From NCBI RefSeq assembly GCF_900187265.1, contig NZ_LT906450.1, positions 1,355,444 through 1,419,443 on the forward strand: DNA of 64,000 nt, written 5' to 3'. Made by a program: the position numbers and the translations under genes. Under the pieces are notes generated by a model, which saw nothing but the letters and a program-made list of their open reading frames with translations, was not told the DNA's origin and ran no database searches. The DNA is from Rhodococcus rhodochrous. GTDB lineage: Bacteria > Actinomycetota > Actinomycetes > Mycobacteriales > Mycobacteriaceae. This document shows positions 16,372-23,261 of this stretch, piece after piece (positions within the stretch are counted from its first letter, which is position 1; each line of letters begins with the position of its first letter).

Positions 16372-16959
16372 TCAGGGGAAGACGGGGATTCCGGGCATCT
16401 CCACGAAGTCGGGAAGCTGCTTGATGCGCCGGATCCAGCTGCGCAGGGCCGGGTAGCGGTCGTGGTCGATCCCGATGTCCCGGCTCAGGGCAGCGGCGGG
16501 GAACAGGGCGATGTCGGCGACGGTCGGCAGGTCGGCGGCCACCCACGCTTCGTTCGTCGTGCGGGAGGCGAGCAGGTCGTCGAGTGACTGCACCGCCGCG
16601 CGAGCGGCCGTGACGTCGACGGGATCCGTCGTGTACAGCGACTGTTCGCGGCAGGAGTAGAACTGCTCGAGCGGTCCGGTCGCGAAGTCGATCCAATCGT
16701 CGGACGGTGCGGCCCATGCGGTTCCGTCGGCGAGGTGGACGAGGACGTCGACCGATCCGACGAGCGTCGTCGTTCCGGTCTCGAACACCGGAAGTTCGCC
16801 GGTGGGGGTGAGCTCGCGGTAGGGCGATTCGAGGTGGGCGCCACCGGGGAACACGTCGACCGGTTGCACCCGATGGTCGACACCGAGCAGCGCCAGCGCC
16901 AGTCGCACCGAGTAGCACCGCGGGTCGAGCGGGAAGTCGTGCAGCACGGGGATGTTCAC
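16372..16959 (-). CDS. glutathione S-transferase-fold protein (NdmE-like)
   Basis: A 195-aa two-domain GST-fold protein. The N-terminal thioredoxin-like domain (1-80) has DFPLDPRCYSVRLALALLG and the cis-Pro region GELPVFE; a helical domain (90-195) has the TVADIALFPAA N-cap motif. Actinobacteria use mycothiol instead of glutathione (mshB is in this window), so a true glutathione substrate is doubtful. In the Pseudomonas N7-demethylase a GST-like subunit, NdmE, holds the oxygenase and Rieske protein together; the same structural role is the best guess. The GTG start overlaps the Rieske gene stop (GTGA). Confidence 0.78.
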   Translation of the reverse strand: MNIPVLHDFPLDPRCYSVRLALALLGVDHRVQPVDVFPGGAHLESPYRELTPTGELPVFETGTTTLVGSVDVLVHLADGTAWAAPSDDWIDFATGPLEQFYSCREQSLYTTDPVDVTAARAAVQSLDDLLASRTTNEAWVAADLPTVADIALFPAAALSRDIGIDHDRYPALRSWIRRIKQLPDFVEMPGIPVFP

Positions 16960-17591
16960 GAGGCCACCGCCTCCCGAACGGACGACACGGAGTCGCGGAG
17001 TTCGTGCAGCCGGTGGACGAGGGCGTTCACTGTTTCGGCCGGAACGATGCCGGCGGCGACGACATGCACGGCGGTGGTGTGCGCGTCGATCGTCTGGATG
17101 CCGGCGATCACGTCGGTGCCGTCAAGGGCGCCGGTGACGAGGGCACCGGTGCCCTCGAGGCCCAGGAGGGAGAGGGCGGTGTCCCGATCGCCGTCGATCC
17201 ATACCGATCGCACCGGGGTGATCGCCGTGCCGGGAACGTCGGGTGTGCCGCCGGCATCGGTGGGTGCCACCCATACGAGGCCGGCGCTCTCGATGGCCCG
17301 ATACTGCTGCGGTTTCACGGTTTTCGGTGGTTCCATCCGCGGGTGGGCGGGGACGTGCCTGCACGCGCCGGCGCCGTCGAACTGCCAACCGTGGTAGAGG
17401 CAGACGAGACGGTTCTCGCGGACGAATCCGAAGGACAGACGCATGCCGCGGTGCGGGCAACGGTCGGCCCACGCGTGCACGGTGCCGTCGGTGCCGCGCC
17501 ACAGCGCGACGGAGTCCCCGTCGACGGTGGTGCCGGTCGCGGTGCCGGGCTCGATGTCGCGGGCGAGGGCGACGGGAGTCCAGACGGTCAT
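16956..17591 (-). CDS. free-standing Rieske [2Fe-2S] protein with unknown C-terminal domain
   Basis: 211 aa. Residues 1-105 form a Rieske domain of the ring-hydroxylase alpha-subunit type, with Cys45-x-His47 (DRCPHRG) and Cys64-x2-His67 (CLYHGW), and it continues to the usual YRAIESAGLVWV end. The remaining 100 residues are not a catalytic domain and show no iron motif. It therefore looks like the Rieske module missing from the 12780-13667 oxygenase. ATG at 17591 overlaps the 84-aa gene stop (ATGA). No flavin/ferredoxin reductase of NdmD type is encoded nearby; electrons must come from elsewhere. Confidence 0.82.
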   Translation of the reverse strand: MTVWTPVALARDIEPGTATGTTVDGDSVALWRGTDGTVHAWADRCPHRGMRLSFGFVRENRLVCLYHGWQFDGAGACRHVPAHPRMEPPKTVKPQQYRAIESAGLVWVAPTDAGGTPDVPGTAITPVRSVWIDGDRDTALSLLGLEGTGALVTGALDGTDVIAGIQTIDAHTTAVHVVAAGIVPAETVNALVHRLHELRDSVSSVREAVAS

Positions 17592-17842
17592 GGGGTCGGG
17601 TTCCTCTCGGTCGAAGTGAGATCGAGGACGACGTTGGTGTCGGGGGCGAGAGCGCAGGCCGTTTCGAGGGCGTCGACGAGGTCGGGTTCGCCCTCGGTGT
17701 GCAGTTCGATGCGATGCCGGGTCGCCACGACGACGGTGGCACGTACCTGCAGCAGATCGGCGCGGGCGGCGACGAAGTGCGTCATGGCTACCGGATCGAA
17801 TCGTCCTACCAGCGTGAGGGCGGACGAGATCGTGCCGCACAT
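17588..17842 (-). CDS. conserved-operon small protein of unknown function
   Basis: An 84-aa protein without recognisable family, signal peptide or membrane segment. Sequence suggests a small alpha/beta fold (strands LLQVRATVVVATR and NVVLDLTST around a helix). Its stop overlaps the Rieske gene start, and its ATG lies one base after the stop of the leader ORF at 17844, with no Shine-Dalgarno sequence of its own, so it is probably translated by coupling. Position at the head of the split-Rieske operon suggests an accessory subunit. Confidence 0.6.
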   Translation of the reverse strand: MCGTISSALTLVGRFDPVAMTHFVAARADLLQVRATVVVATRHRIELHTEGEPDLVDALETACALAPDTNVVLDLTSTERNPTP

Positions 17843-17843
17843 G

Positions 17844-17924
17844 TCAGCAGTGGGCGCGCCGGCCGGCAGGGACGACAGTCACGACAAGGACGTGGACGGG
17901 ACTGGGCATCGGGGAACATCGCAT
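17844..17924 (-). CDS. putative 26-aa leader ORF of the split-Rieske operon
   Basis: A 26-codon ORF with an ideal GGAGG six bases before its ATG (17922-17924), the strongest ribosome-binding site in this stretch. It ends in a TGA one base before the ATG of the 84-aa gene. It contains two Cys, the last being the final residue, and a Val-rich middle. It probably loads ribosomes for the leaderless 84-aa gene, possibly with attenuation. Real translation needs proof; a second frame from the ATG at 17916-17914 also has Cys-rich coding potential. Confidence 0.4.
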   Translation of the reverse strand: MRCSPMPSPVHVLVVTVVPAGRRAHC

Positions 17925-18040
17925 GGAAACCTCCGGGACGTGGGGTGCTTCGTCTGCGACGGCCCTCGCGCCCGTCACCGGAGAGTCCTCCTCCGGAGGG
18001 GAGCTCCGGATCGTTCACCGGCCCTGGGCCGGACGGACAT

Positions 18041-18101
18041 CATCGGTTCGATTCCCGATGTGGTTCAGTACTTTACACAGGGTGATGGGTCGAATCGACC
18101 C
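18041..18101. promoter_or_regulatory. promoter/operator region of the split-Rieske operon
   Basis: The roughly 230 bp 17925-18157 upstream of the leader ORF contains two clear dyads: CATCGG-N8-CCGATG (18041-18060) and the 15-bp palindrome of GGGTCGA around a central A (18087-18101). No other gene was supported here. These are plausible operators for the large minus-strand operon; the regulator is unknown (PucR and XRE-cupin are the nearest candidates). Confidence 0.45.
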
Positions 18102-18157
18102 CGCTGCATCAACTTCGTGTTACGGCTGCGTTGCGTACCTGCCGTACAACGGACGAA

Positions 18158-18205
18158 ACCGGTGTTGTGTGCGAAATCCGGCCGGAAATCGCACACAACA
18201 CCGGT
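18158..18205. terminator. perfect 17-bp hairpin terminator of the xdh operon; copy 2 of the repeated palindrome
   Basis: Arms 18158-18174 and 18189-18205 pair perfectly, and the 14-base centre contains the self-complementary TCCGGCCGGA. It lies 15 bp after the xanthine dehydrogenase stop on the minus strand, so it fits a terminator separating that operon from the next. The central 30 bases match the 4771-4800 element at 28/30 positions. Confidence 0.75.
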
Positions 18206-18220
18206 CTCGACGGGTCGGTC

Positions 18221-20917
18221 TCACTGCATGAGGCGCCAGATGCGGTCGCGGGACAGGGGCAGTTCGTGCGGCCGCACCCCGATGGCGTTGCGCACGGCGT
18301 TCGCCAACGCCGGGGCGACCGGGTTGAACGGGGCCTCGCTCATCGACTTCGCGCCCATCGGCCCGAGTTCGTCGTAGGTGTCGGCGAAGTAGACCTCGGT
18401 GCGAGGGACGTCCGCGAACTGCGGAATGTGGTAGTTGCGCAGCACATCCGTCGTCACACGACCAGCGTCGTCGGTGATGATCTCCTCGTACATCGACGCA
18501 CCGAGCGCCTGCGCCGCGCCGCCTTCGATCTGCCCACGGCACTGCTCGGGGTTGAGGACGGTGCCCGCATCGGCGGCCTGGATCGAGCGGAGGATCCGCA
18601 CCTCACCGGTGCGGGTGTCGACGGCGACGCGGAAGGCCTGCACGTTGAACGACAGCGACCGCGGCAGCCCGCCGTGCCGGCCCTCGGCGCGCAACCGGCC
18701 ACCCGCGACCTCCAGCAGCTCACCGGGGGTGACGAGGCGATCGCCGCACCGCACGCCGTCGGCCTGCAGTTCGGCCTTCTCCGGGTCGGTGCCGGTCAGC
18801 TCCGCGGCGGCCTTCGCCATCCCCCGTCGCAGTTCGTGGGAGGCCGCCAAAAGGGCCTTCGATGCGACGACCGTGCCCGACGAACCGAAGGCGCCGGTGT
18901 CGTGGGTGGTGACATCGGTGTCGGACTGGTGGACGACGATCCGGTCGGGGGTGGTGCCGAGCGCGGTGGCCGCGATCTGGGTGTGGACGGTGGTGGTGCC
19001 GTTGCCGAACTCCGCCGTGCCCACCCGGGCGAGATACCGGCCGTCGGGCAGAAGTTCGATCGACGTCTCGGAGATGTGCCCGTTGGGCGGGTTGGTGGCG
19101 ATCATGGCCAGCGCCATACCCTCGCCGATCCGCCAGTGGTCACCGGTCGGCGCGGGCCGGCCGCCCGTGCGCGCCATCGCCCGTTCGGCAAGATCGAGGC
19201 ACTGGTCGAGTCCGTAGCTGCCGTACGTCAGGTCGGCGCCCTCGGGATGCGCCGCGACCAGCGGCTCTCCCGGCACGATGATGTTGCGGCGCCGGAACTC
19301 GTACGGGTCGATGCCGAGCTTGCCGGCGAGTTCGTCCATGGCCGACTCCACGGCGAAGATCACCTGGCCGAGACCGTAGCCGCGGAAGGCACCCGACGGC
19401 CGGTTGTTCGTGTACACGGATTCGGCGTCGACGCGCTTGTTCGGGCACCGGTACACCGCGATCGACTCGGTGCAGCCGTGGAACATCACCCCGGGGCTGT
19501 GGTTGCCGTAGGCGCCCGCGTCGGCCAGCACGTCGATCGCGAGGGCGGTGAGGGTTCCGTCGGCGTCGGCGGCGAGGGTGACGTCGACCCGCATGGGATG
19601 CCGGCACGGGGCAACGGTGAGCTGGTCGGAGCGGGTGAACTCCCACTGCACCGGGCGCCCCGTCCTCAGGACCGCTGCCGCGACGACGTCCTCAATCAGC
19701 ATCTCCTGCTTGGCGCCGAAGCCACCGCCCACCCGGGCCGTGTGCACACGCACCCGGTCCCGGTCGAGTCCGAAGATGTGGCACAGCTCGTCGCGCACCA
19801 GGAACGGAACCTGTGTGGAACTGCGGATGACGAGCCGCCCGGTCTCGTCGAGATGTCCGATGGCCCCGTGTGTTTCGAGATGGGTGTGCTGGACGCGGTG
19901 GGTCTGCCAGCGTCCCTGCACCACCGCTGTTGCGGAGGCGACCGCCGCGTCGACGTCGCCGCTGCTGCCGTGGATCTCGGCGACGACGTTGCGTCCGGGG
20001 TCGGCGATGCGCGCGTCGGCGGACTTGTCGGCGTGCAGCAGAGGAGCCCCCGGCTGCCGGGCCTCGTCGGGATCGAGGACGAACGGCAACTCCTCGTACT
20101 CGACGTGGATCGACGCGAGCGCCCGGTGCGCGATCGCCGGGCTCTCGGCGACCACCGCGGCGACCCGCTGGCCCCGGAAGCGCACGATCCGGTCGAACAG
20201 ATAAGTGTCGTCGGGATCGTCGTTGCGGTTCTCGTGACGGGCCGTCGAATAGGCGGTGGCGGGGGCGTCGCGGTGGTACAGCACCGCGTGGACACCGGGA
20301 AGCGCCTCGGCGGCCGAGGCATCGACGGAGACGATCCGCGCGTGGGTGTGCGGGCTGCCGAGGACGGCGATGTGCAGCAGGCCCTCGACGGTGGTGTCGA
20401 GGGTGTACGGCTCGGTGCCGGTGACGACGCGCGTCGCGGCGGGCGCGCGCTGCGAGCGGCCGCACGACGGACCGTCGACCTGTTCGACGTTGGTGCGCGA
20501 CCGCAGGGCGTCCTCGATCGAGCGGTAGCCGGTGCACCGGCACAGGTTGCCCTTCAAGCGTTTCGGCAGGTCGTCGAGATCCTCGTCGCCGAAGGTGGAC
20601 GCGGTGACGATCATGCCGGCCGTGCAGAAGCCGCACTGGAAACCGGCGGCGTCGGCGAACTGCTGCTGAACGGGATGCAGGTCGTCGGGGGTGCCCAGTC
20701 CGGCGACTGTGGTGACCTCCCGGCCCTCGACCCGCACGGCCGGGACCACACAGGAGTGGACGGGTTCGCCGTCGAGCAGGACCGAGCACGCACCGCAGTC
20801 GCCGGCGTCGCAGCCCTTCTTGACCTCGAAGTGTTCGGTCTCGCGCAGCAGGGTGCGCAGGCACTGTCCGGGCCGGGGGTCGACGTCGCGTTCGCGGCCG
20901 TTGACGGTGAGTTTCAC
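18221..20917 (-). CDS. xanthine dehydrogenase, fused FeS and molybdenum subunit
   Basis: An 898-aa fusion. Residues 1-75 are a plant-type [2Fe-2S] domain (CDAGDCGACSVLLDG), 80-150 the second [2Fe-2S] domain (CGFCTAGM and CRCTGYRS), and about 165-898 the molybdopterin-binding subunit, with RVGGGFGAKQE and SGAFRGYGLGQ cofactor segments and a C-terminal SEAPFNP containing the conserved catalytic-Glu region. It oxidises hypoxanthine/xanthine to urate. The GTG start (20915-20917) follows GGAGG and overlaps the FAD-subunit stop (GTGA). FeS and Mo parts are usually separate when FAD is separate, so this two-chain layout is less common. Confidence 0.9.
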   Translation of the reverse strand: MKLTVNGRERDVDPRPGQCLRTLLRETEHFEVKKGCDAGDCGACSVLLDGEPVHSCVVPAVRVEGREVTTVAGLGTPDDLHPVQQQFADAAGFQCGFCTAGMIVTASTFGDEDLDDLPKRLKGNLCRCTGYRSIEDALRSRTNVEQVDGPSCGRSQRAPAATRVVTGTEPYTLDTTVEGLLHIAVLGSPHTHARIVSVDASAAEALPGVHAVLYHRDAPATAYSTARHENRNDDPDDTYLFDRIVRFRGQRVAAVVAESPAIAHRALASIHVEYEELPFVLDPDEARQPGAPLLHADKSADARIADPGRNVVAEIHGSSGDVDAAVASATAVVQGRWQTHRVQHTHLETHGAIGHLDETGRLVIRSSTQVPFLVRDELCHIFGLDRDRVRVHTARVGGGFGAKQEMLIEDVVAAAVLRTGRPVQWEFTRSDQLTVAPCRHPMRVDVTLAADADGTLTALAIDVLADAGAYGNHSPGVMFHGCTESIAVYRCPNKRVDAESVYTNNRPSGAFRGYGLGQVIFAVESAMDELAGKLGIDPYEFRRRNIIVPGEPLVAAHPEGADLTYGSYGLDQCLDLAERAMARTGGRPAPTGDHWRIGEGMALAMIATNPPNGHISETSIELLPDGRYLARVGTAEFGNGTTTVHTQIAATALGTTPDRIVVHQSDTDVTTHDTGAFGSSGTVVASKALLAASHELRRGMAKAAAELTGTDPEKAELQADGVRCGDRLVTPGELLEVAGGRLRAEGRHGGLPRSLSFNVQAFRVAVDTRTGEVRILRSIQAADAGTVLNPEQCRGQIEGGAAQALGASMYEEIITDDAGRVTTDVLRNYHIPQFADVPRTEVYFADTYDELGPMGAKSMSEAPFNPVAPALANAVRNAIGVRPHELPLSRDRIWRLMQ

Positions 20918-21750
20918 GGCTGAACCTCCGTGTTCGACAGTTCGGTGCGGATCTCTTCGGCGAGAACCGCGGTGACGGCACGTCGCCAGTCGGCGGCGCC
21001 GTGCGCATCGGTGTAGTAGCTCGTCGCCGGGACGAGACGGGCCAGTGCGTCGGACAATTCCTGCGTCGACGGGACTTCCGTGAACCGCAGGAGGTAGGGG
21101 CGCACCGTCGACGCGGTGATCGACAGCGTGACACCGCCGTCGTCGTCGCGGCGGCCGATCACGACGGCTCCCGAACGCCCCAGCGGAGACAGGGCGATCT
21201 TGCGGAAGGCAGTGCGGGAGTTCAGAGCATGCAACGGGATCCGGATGCTCCGCAGGATCTCGCCGGGTGCGAGGGCGTTGGAGGCGACTCCGAGAACGAA
21301 GTCGGCCACCGGGATGCGCCGTTCGCCGCCGTCGGTCGTCCAGATCACCGCGTCGGCGTCGAGCGCGGTCGCCAGCGAGATCATGGCGCCGGCGGGGAAG
21401 GACAGGCAGATGTTGCCGCCGACCGTGGCGCGCTTCCAGATCTTCCACGACGCCAGCAGTGCCTCGGAGCACTGCCGGAACAGCGGTGCCGCAGGATGTT
21501 CCGCTTCGTCCGAGAGCGCGGCCAACCGTTCGACCGTGCAGGTCGCGGCGATCTCCAGGGCGTCGGGATGCCGGGTCACCGCGGGCCAGTCGAGACCGGA
21601 CAGATCCACGAGCCGGTGCAGATGCGGTTGCGGTTCGGAGAACAGCCAGGTGCCGCCACCGAGCGGGGCCGCGCCGTCCTCGAAGGCCAGGTCGGCGCGG
21701 TCACGGGCGATGTCGTAGGCGGTGATGCTGTGCAGATCCATTGCGTTCAC
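20914..21750 (-). CDS. xanthine dehydrogenase FAD-binding subunit
   Basis: A 278-aa CO-dehydrogenase/xanthine-dehydrogenase medium-subunit-like flavoprotein. FAD-binding motifs are PLGGGTWLF near residue 31 and ATVGGNICLSFPAG near residue 110. The C-terminal CODH_C domain is present but short. GTG at 21750 overlaps the deaminase stop (GTGA); an ATG three codons later is possible. It passes electrons from the FeS-Mo chain encoded next to NAD+ or another acceptor. Confidence 0.88.
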   Translation of the reverse strand: MNAMDLHSITAYDIARDRADLAFEDGAAPLGGGTWLFSEPQPHLHRLVDLSGLDWPAVTRHPDALEIAATCTVERLAALSDEAEHPAAPLFRQCSEALLASWKIWKRATVGGNICLSFPAGAMISLATALDADAVIWTTDGGERRIPVADFVLGVASNALAPGEILRSIRIPLHALNSRTAFRKIALSPLGRSGAVVIGRRDDDGGVTLSITASTVRPYLLRFTEVPSTQELSDALARLVPATSYYTDAHGAADWRRAVTAVLAEEIRTELSNTEVQP

Positions 21751-23120
21751 CCCGCCTTGGCGACCAGCGCGGCGTGTTCCGCCGCGACCTGCCGTGCCAC
21801 GACGTCCTCGTCGACGGTGCGGACCTCGTCGCGGACGACCACCTCACGACCGTCGATCAACAGCAGTTCGAGAGGAGGTGTGCTGCCGAGGACGAGTGCC
21901 GCGACCGGGTCGGCGATGCCGGAGTGGGCGAGGCCGTCGATCCGCCACAACGCCAGATCGGCGAGCTTGCCGGGTTCGATCGATCCGATCTCGTTCTCGC
22001 GGCCGAGGACCCGGGCACCGCCGATGGTGGCGAGTTCGAGGCTCTGCCGCACCGTCATGGCGCGGGGGCCGCTGCGGGCACGCGCGAACAGTGCGGCGTG
22101 ATGGGCCTCTTCGAGCATGCAGCACGACTCGTTGCTCGCGGCGCCGTCGACGCCGAGGCCGAGCGGCACGCCCGCGGCGTAGAGGTCGGCGGCGCGGGCG
22201 ATGCCGGCACCGAGCCGGGCGTTCGAGGTGGGGCAGTGGGCCGCACCCGTACCGGACGCGGCGAGCACACCGATGTCGCGGTCGTCGAGGTGCACGGCGT
22301 GCGCGTACCAGACGTCGGGACCGGTCCAGCCCAGCGACTCCATGTACTGCACGGGCTTGCATCCGAACTTCTCGAGGCAGAAGTCCTCCTCGTCGAGGGT
22401 CTCGGCGAGATGGGTGTGCATCCGCACCCCGAGATCGCGGGCGAGCAGCGCGGACTGTTTCAGCAGCTCTCCGGTCACCGAGAACGGTGAGCACGGCGCG
22501 AGCGCGACCCGCAGCATCGAGTCGAAGGACGGATCGTGCCAGCGGTCGACGGCCTCGCGGCTGCCTTCGAGGATCGCGTCGATGTCCTCGACGATGTGAT
22601 CGGGCGGCAGGCCCCCGGCGCTCGCACCGAGGTCCATCGATCCGCGGCAGGGATGGAATCGGATCCCGACCTCGGCGGCCGCGGCGATCTCCGCGCCGAA
22701 GACGTCACCGCCCTCGCGGGGGACGACGTAGTGGTGGTCGGTGCTGGTCGTGCAGCCGGTGCGCACCAGATGCGCGAGCGCGCCCTTGGCGGCGACGTGC
22801 ACGGCGTCGGCGTCGATGCCACCCCAGACGGGATAGAGGGTGGTGAGCCATTCGAACAGCGTGTGGTCGGCGGCGAGCCCACGCGTGATCCATTGGTACA
22901 GGTGGTGGTGGGTGTTGATCAGCCCGGGAGTGAGCACGCAACCGGTGCCGTCGACGACCTGCGCGTCGTCGTAGCCGGTCGGTTCGCCCGACCCGACCGC
23001 GACGATCCGGTTGCCGGAGACGACGACATAACCGTCGCGGTGTTCGGCGCGAGCGGCGTCCATGCTCACCACGTGTGCGCCGCGGATGACGAGCGGCCGG
23101 GTGGTGGGATGCGCGTGCAT
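21747..23120 (-). CDS. 8-oxoguanine deaminase-like amidohydrolase
   Basis: A 457-aa metal-dependent amidohydrolase (AtzB/TrzN/SsnA/guanine-deaminase superfamily). It has the metal motif NTHHHLYQW near residue 68, which is the form typical of 8-oxoguanine deaminases, then MHTHLAET, YAHAVHLDD and the metal Asp in LGVDGAASNE. Deamination of 8-oxoguanine gives urate, matching its operon with xanthine dehydrogenase. The ATG at 23118-23120 follows GAGGAG. Guanine or hydroxyatrazine-type substrates cannot be excluded from motifs alone. Confidence 0.85.
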   Translation of the reverse strand: MHAHPTTRPLVIRGAHVVSMDAARAEHRDGYVVVSGNRIVAVGSGEPTGYDDAQVVDGTGCVLTPGLINTHHHLYQWITRGLAADHTLFEWLTTLYPVWGGIDADAVHVAAKGALAHLVRTGCTTSTDHHYVVPREGGDVFGAEIAAAAEVGIRFHPCRGSMDLGASAGGLPPDHIVEDIDAILEGSREAVDRWHDPSFDSMLRVALAPCSPFSVTGELLKQSALLARDLGVRMHTHLAETLDEEDFCLEKFGCKPVQYMESLGWTGPDVWYAHAVHLDDRDIGVLAASGTGAAHCPTSNARLGAGIARAADLYAAGVPLGLGVDGAASNESCCMLEEAHHAALFARARSGPRAMTVRQSLELATIGGARVLGRENEIGSIEPGKLADLALWRIDGLAHSGIADPVAALVLGSTPPLELLLIDGREVVVRDEVRTVDEDVVARQVAAEHAALVAKAG

Positions 23121-23261
23121 AGTCGACTCCTCGGATCGTCGGGAGTCTTCAGTCAACTGCGCCGAACAGATGTACCTCTGCGGCAGCACGCACGAAACAC
23201 CTCGGAAATCCGCGGCTCGTACTGTGCGATCGTCCAAGACCGTCACCAGGAGGTGAACATC
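23121..23261. promoter_or_regulatory. divergent promoter region xdh operon / pucR
   Basis: The 141-bp region between the minus-strand deaminase-xdh operon and the plus-strand PucR gene holds an imperfect dyad at 23161-23184: outer GCCG/CGGC arms and inner CAGA/TCTG arms around a 6-bp centre. It is the best candidate for the PucR operator, serving both directions. No clear -10/-35 elements could be assigned. Confidence 0.4.

Noticed and set aside
11290-17842. A NdmD-type reductase (flavin plus plant ferredoxin) for the split Rieske system
   Set aside because: All genes of the operon and its neighbours were examined and none has reductase motifs; the electron donor must lie outside the window.
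17844-17924. Cysteine-responsive attenuator leader peptide
   Set aside because: It ends in Cys, but the HVDxxR-type motif known from actinobacterial cysteine leader peptides is missing, so only a general leader role is kept.
18131-20923. 930-codon open frame on the plus strand antisense to xanthine dehydrogenase
   Set aside because: It is a mirror of the real minus-strand gene, caused by high GC at codon position 3; its product has no motif, while the opposite strand encodes all XDH motifs.
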